A DNA stretch of 64,000 bases from Pleurotus djamor (taxonomy: Eukaryota; Basidiomycota; Agaricomycetes; Agaricales; Pleurotaceae), in assembly GCA_029747585.1 (NCBI GenBank), contig JAPEVF010000111.1, positions 43,549 through 107,548 on the forward strand. Reading direction: 5' to 3'. Shown piece by piece: positions 59,685 to 64,000 of this stretch (its first letter is position 1; every line of letters begins with the position of its first letter). A program made the translations under genes and the position numbers. A model generated the notes under the pieces. That model saw nothing but the letters and a program-made list of their open reading frames with translations, was not told the origin of the DNA and made no database searches.

Positions 59685-61466
59685 GGCAGCTTCCTGGAAA
59701 GCAGTCGGAAACGCGCTATTTCTAGTGCCTTTGCAGATGTTTGCATGCCTCGCTGTTTCGTTGGAGATGAGTAATCGCATGCTTCTTTGGCTGATAAGTT
59801 CGCCCCCCCCCCTTTTGGGGATCATGATCCTTTGAACGTGTTCAAAGCGTCTCCGTGTTTGAACATCCACACTCGAGAGTTGTGTGCCCGATATCTGGGG
59901 AAATATCGCGACATGGAAGTGGTTGCGAAACAACCAAAAGTGGCGCGAAGCTTCCTCGAAGCTTTGCATCTACTTTCTAGTGCCCGAATTCACATATTCC
60001 AGACTCATCGCACCTATGGATGCTCTGACGGTTTACCGTGAGTCCTTGTCTCTGTTATTCTTCCAACCATTTCACTAAGTGAGCCTTAGAGCCCGAGGTC
60101 TGGACTCTGGACGCTCTGGACGCATTAGCATTGTCATTCTGAGCAGGGAACTAGCCTGCCTTCAAGGGGGCCTTATCTAGCAAGCCCCCCATCTTTAATT
60201 CAACCCCGAATGACTGCCTGACGATCTGGTGGAGATTGAGTTGGACTCACGGAAATCTATATGTCAAGGTTTCGGCGGAGTCCGTCGTGTGCTACTCTCT
60301 TCCACGGCACTTTTGCTTCCGCACTAATAAGGCTCCTTGAACTCATTCCCATTTTCTCGTATGGGTTCCCAGCTTTGTTTCTGTCCTGCTTCTCTCCGTG
60401 AGACGGCAGTCCTTGTTCAAGATAAGCTATATCTCGTCACCGTATATGTCAAAGCCTCGAATTCTACCCACGCGACATCGGCTAGAGTCCTTGACGCCGA
60501 TGCTCGCCAGTCTCGCGGTGCTTATAGCAATAGCATGGTCAGATGTTTCCTAGATCTCTCGATCTTGTGGTCAGGGCCGGCAAGCTTCTCTTGACATCGG
60601 AGCTTTCCAGATTCCTTCGAGGTTCGCGTTATCCTCCCGTAGTTTTCATTATTCATGCCGTCCAAGTCCCTTGGTCGCTCTGACCGAGCGCTGTCGCGCT
60701 TATACATGGTACTTGTAGACCAACCATCGCCCACACCTGTCCGCGCTCGGTGAGCATTTATACTGCCGACCTTCTACCCATCTCGTATACGTTGACAGAG
60801 TCCATTTCCTTATACCGTCTCATATTGTGCCTTCGTCTTGTATTCCACACACTTTTCCAACAGCCTGTCGGTGCTCGAGCCTTCCGGTGATGGCAATATT
60901 CCTCACACATATTTCGGGCACGTATTCGACCACAATCCGGATACTTGCGCACCACAATATGGTGCCCGTTTCTCCCCGTTCCGTGAAACCACTCAGAGGC
61001 TTCTTCCATCGACTTTTCTCAGTCGTGTCGGACGCTTCCGAGCCATCGGATTTTCGTGCACTATTCCGATGGCCATCATTACCTTGAACGTACGTTCACA
61101 TCAGTCATGTGTGGAGGACGCAGCGCGATTTGTTCCGGGCTATATCCTGCTTCTCAGCTTGGTGCCCTCGGTGGCGCTCATGAGACGGGGACCAAGTGGT
61201 TGTAGGAAGTCTGCTTCATAAGTAACGTCATCAAAATACCTTACACCAATCATCCTGTTTAATAACAATAACATGAGATACTAGATAAGCAAGACCTAGA
61301 GAAACAAGCGGTTATCCGCAAATGTCCCAAAGTTCCTTCCTCCATGTGGGGTTTAAGATTCAAGGGGCACTTCGACGAAGGGTTCTAACCCGAATTATTG
61401 TTGTATGAAGAACGAAAAGTCTATCAAGGCTTACCTCAAGGATATATAGAGCGCCTCTCGAATAAT
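59685..61466. other. Intergenic, no gene recognised
   Basis: Includes a C10 homopolymer near 59802, the upstream region of the MFS gene, and a few unsupported frames (for example 60838-61221, plus strand, 127 codons). No transposon or RNA gene seen. Confidence 0.45.
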
Positions 61467-62325
61467 CTAATAGATTCCAGGGAGAAGACTGTATGGCACC
61501 TTCTCAGACCATGCAATCCATTCTCCTCCAAATGCTTGTCTCAGGATGTCGTCTTCGTTCTCCAAACGAAGCACAAGGCTTGCCGTGACGGCAGCCGCGA
61601 CTGTGAGCCAGTAGGCCACAACGATCCAAGCAAATGGATAATGTAAAATCCCGCTGTCGCGGAGCCAAGTTCCTCGGGAAGAATAAGTGCAAATGACACC
61701 GAGGATTGTCATGATCATCCCTGTATAGCTGGGGTGACGAATGTATTTGTAGGGACCATCTTTGACGAGCTTATGATCACATTGGAGGCTGAGTTCGAAG
61801 GTGAAGTGCTTCCCCAGTGTGCGATAACAGCTCAAGCGAATCATGGCTCCTAAGAAGGTGGTCAAGGTACCGAAAAGAGATTGAAGGGTAACACCGAGGG
61901 TGGCTGGAGATAGTGTGAAGCGAGTGGCATAGGCGGTAAACGGCATCTCCAGCGGAAAGACATGGCCTGTCTTTGATGGGAATATGATGTTGGAGATGAT
62001 AGCAGCTGCTTCCGTAAAGGCAGTCAGCCAGAAGATAATCTTTGATATTTGTGGGCGTGAGTGTCAGACTGTCGGTTGAAGAAAGCAAGGTTAACAATCA
62101 GGAACAAGACTTACCCGCAAAAATACACAAGGCCAGGCGAGTTGCTTCAAGAATGTTTCTCTCCAGTTTGGTATCAAGCGAGCTTGCTTGGATGGAGGAG
62201 GGTTTGGTGGGCTCGAGGTGATCCACATCCCTGTTGAAAAGTCATCAATGTCATGAGCATGACAGGGGTAAGGGGTACGCACCAGTCACTTCGACTACGA
62301 TGCAGAGGAGTCTGGCAAGGGACAT
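61467..62325 (-). CDS. Isoprenylcysteine carboxyl methyltransferase-like protein
   Basis: ER-membrane enzyme family (yeast Ste14) that methylates the prenylated C-terminal cysteine of proteins such as Ras and mating pheromones. The first exon MSLARLLCIVVEVTG joins DVDHLEPTKPSS, then LERNILEATRLALCIFAG. A third exon has IIFWLTAFTEAAAIISNIIFPSKTG. The last exon contains the methyl-donor-binding signature HKLVKDGPYKYIRHPSYTG, and near the C terminus RLENEDDILRQAFGGEWIAWSEKVPYSLLPGIY, with the family's conserved E-E/D and VPY...P. About 240 residues with 4-5 hydrophobic segments. In basidiomycetes the family is often multi-copy, so this need not be the main Ste14 enzyme. Confidence 0.85.
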
Positions 62326-64000
62326 GGTGGGTTTGGTGGGGGGTTGCTGCTTCGAGGTCTTCAGAGCGACGACCTTTTAAAGTGGGGCTTTGTATAGAAG
62401 ATTCATGGAACGTCCATTACCTTCCTGGAGATACATTAACTCGTATGAGTACTAACGAAATCCTCATGTTGGGAAATTGAGACTCACATGCACGGATTGA
62501 CCTTGCTGCCATTCGGGGGTGACGGTCAGCGAACCGGAGCGGGAACGATGAATGAGAAAGAGCCGATGATTCTCCCAGTTGGTTGCTCGATCTAGGCTGC
62601 GGTATGTACTCTAACACTAACAGCACAGGGTAAGCGGAAAGTTTGAACCTAGCTTTATCCGGAGAAATCAAGCGAAAAGAACATTCAGTAAGTGACGTCT
62701 AAAATGGGGAAAGTCCAACATAACGAGAGATTGATCTTGTTTTGGCGAGGGAAATTCTTCGAAGACAAGGCGGAAAAAGAGAGCTAGTCGCACAGTAATA
62801 TCTTCGGAGGGACCTAACTCTCAATTTGCGGACATATTCTAGAATAAGCGCAGTTAGTGCCCTTGTGAAGCTAATCTCAACTTTTCATTATGTGTGGCGT
62901 AGCGAAGTTTGAGATCATCACTGAAGACTGAGCTTGAGGATATTTTCAGTAGTCGCAAATATCGTCTATCCGGAGCGCGTGTCCTACACACCACCGTTCA
63001 CTTGCACGTGAAGCAAGCTTCCCATCGGTAACTGTCATCAAAGCAGGCGTGTCAATGACGATATAGATCCAAATCTGGACCAGCGGCTATAGGATACTCA
63101 AACATAAGTTCTGACAACAACGCGTCCGTGGGTCCAACAAGATAAATTCAGCAACAATCCATGGATATGGTTCTGTTGATTGCCTTTCTCTCATCGGTCT
63201 GGTCGGTTACAAGGGGAAGGCTTAATCAGAAAAGGGATGCACAGAAGTAGCGGTAATAAGAATGGTGATCAAGTGGGAATAGTGTCAAACCCTTGGGTCT
63301 TTAGGATGTCCCAAACAAGCGTCTGTGGCGCAAGAGCAGTCAAATGGGGCTTGAAAATGTCAAGACCAACTTTCATATATCCATCGCGCACTTTTGACGA
63401 CGGTGCGCGATGGCCGCGCGGCCAGCAGACGTCGCACGGACGGATAGAATCCATCAGGTCGTTGGAAGTTTCAACTCCACGGTGGCACACATCCGGCGAG
63501 CGTTTCCATGGCTCAAGGAAAGTAAGGCGGAGCGTGATACACCAAAGCTTCATAGATGTATATTGTCTCCTTTCGAGATGGAGGTGGTATTTTCGAATAT
63601 CAGGATGCAGCGAGGCCTCGTGATCGATTAGTCGGCGCCTGCAGGAAGCAGGAAGGCGACTACCTCCTCCATTCGAACTCCCATTTAGTAGTCGATTTGG
63701 CGTTTGAGGGAGACGACTGTCAAGCCACCGAAAAGGAAAGCGAACACACGCGTTCATCGATCATGTTGCGGCTACAAGACAGCGCGATCGGGAAACGCGA
63801 GAATGGGGAACGAGTATAAAACGCGTCGTAGAATGGATGCTGTAAACAAGATGACGTGTTGGGCGCTGATCGTAAGCTGACTGAGAACTGGCTGAAGACG
63901 AAGCAAAGAATTTCAGCGCGCGTACATACCCAAGAGTTATGATTTCTCTTAAAATGCTTCGAGTTCAGGGGTTGGTTCTGGTGCAGGATGTTTGAACAAA
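62326..64000. other. Intergenic to window end, only unsupported frames
   Basis: A pair of overlapping frames on opposite strands at 63180-63757 (147 and 162 codons) has no recognisable features; the minus-strand one (ending LVWDILKTQGFDTIPT) looks slightly more protein-like. No gene is supported. Confidence 0.4.

Noticed and set aside
63180..63757. Opposed frames of 147 and 162 codons near the window end
   Set aside because: No domain, no splice pattern, no family resemblance; the two overlap on opposite strands.
1..64000. Search by eye for CRISPR arrays, rRNA, insertion sequences and intact transposons
   Set aside because: None seen; the sequence is eukaryotic, and no transposase, reverse transcriptase, long terminal repeat or regular spaced repeat was recognised.

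Overview
The window comes from a nuclear chromosome of a filamentous basidiomycete, most likely an Agaricomycete. The protein-coding genes are cut by many short GT-AG introns of about 50-65 bases. Several proteins belong to families that I know mainly from mushroom-forming fungi: a DUF7918 tandem array, an adenylate-forming reductase, a Crinkler-like P-loop protein, and a secreted all-beta family. The species cannot be named from the sequence.

Layout. 1-9.0 kb holds a possible small specialised-metabolism locus: the 3' part of an anion:cation symporter-type MFS transporter (+), an adenylate-forming reductase with A-PCP-R domains (-), and a GMC oxidoreductase (+) transcribed divergently from the reductase. 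9.2-14.8 kb carries a peroxisomal ABCD-type half transporter and a secreted protein of unknown role (both -). 15.7-18.8 kb carries a doubtful F-box-like gene and an orphan gene. 19.6-29.6 kb holds two indoleamine 2,3-dioxygenase paralogues in inverted orientation. They bracket ORC1 (-), an intron-containing tRNA-Leu(CAA) (+) and an MFS transporter with a very long disordered N terminus (+).

30.2-35.0 kb is a tandem array of three intact-looking DUF7918 genes plus one relic. 35.3-43.5 kb is mostly housekeeping: a small helical protein, cytochrome c (-), the kinetochore protein Dsn1/Mis13 (+), and a DHHC palmitoyltransferase (+) whose active-site motif appears to need a one-nucleotide exon. 44.0-52.9 kb holds arginase (-), a divergent arginyl-tRNA synthetase (-), a gene-poor 3-kb stretch, and a class V PLP enzyme (+) that resembles hercynylcysteine sulfoxide lyase. 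53.8-62.3 kb holds an orphan proline-rich gene (+), a Crinkler-like P-loop/nuclease-fold gene (-) lying between an MFS 3' relic and the intact MFS gene that the relic resembles (both -), and an isoprenylcysteine methyltransferase-like gene (-). No gene was recognised after 62.3 kb.

Base quality. Scattered N characters occur. At least three of them coincide with reading-frame breaks that vanish if the N is treated as a spurious inserted base, so some apparent lesions are assembly errors. Exon boundaries were read by eye from frame, splice consensus and family conservation. They are firm where junctions are described and approximate elsewhere.
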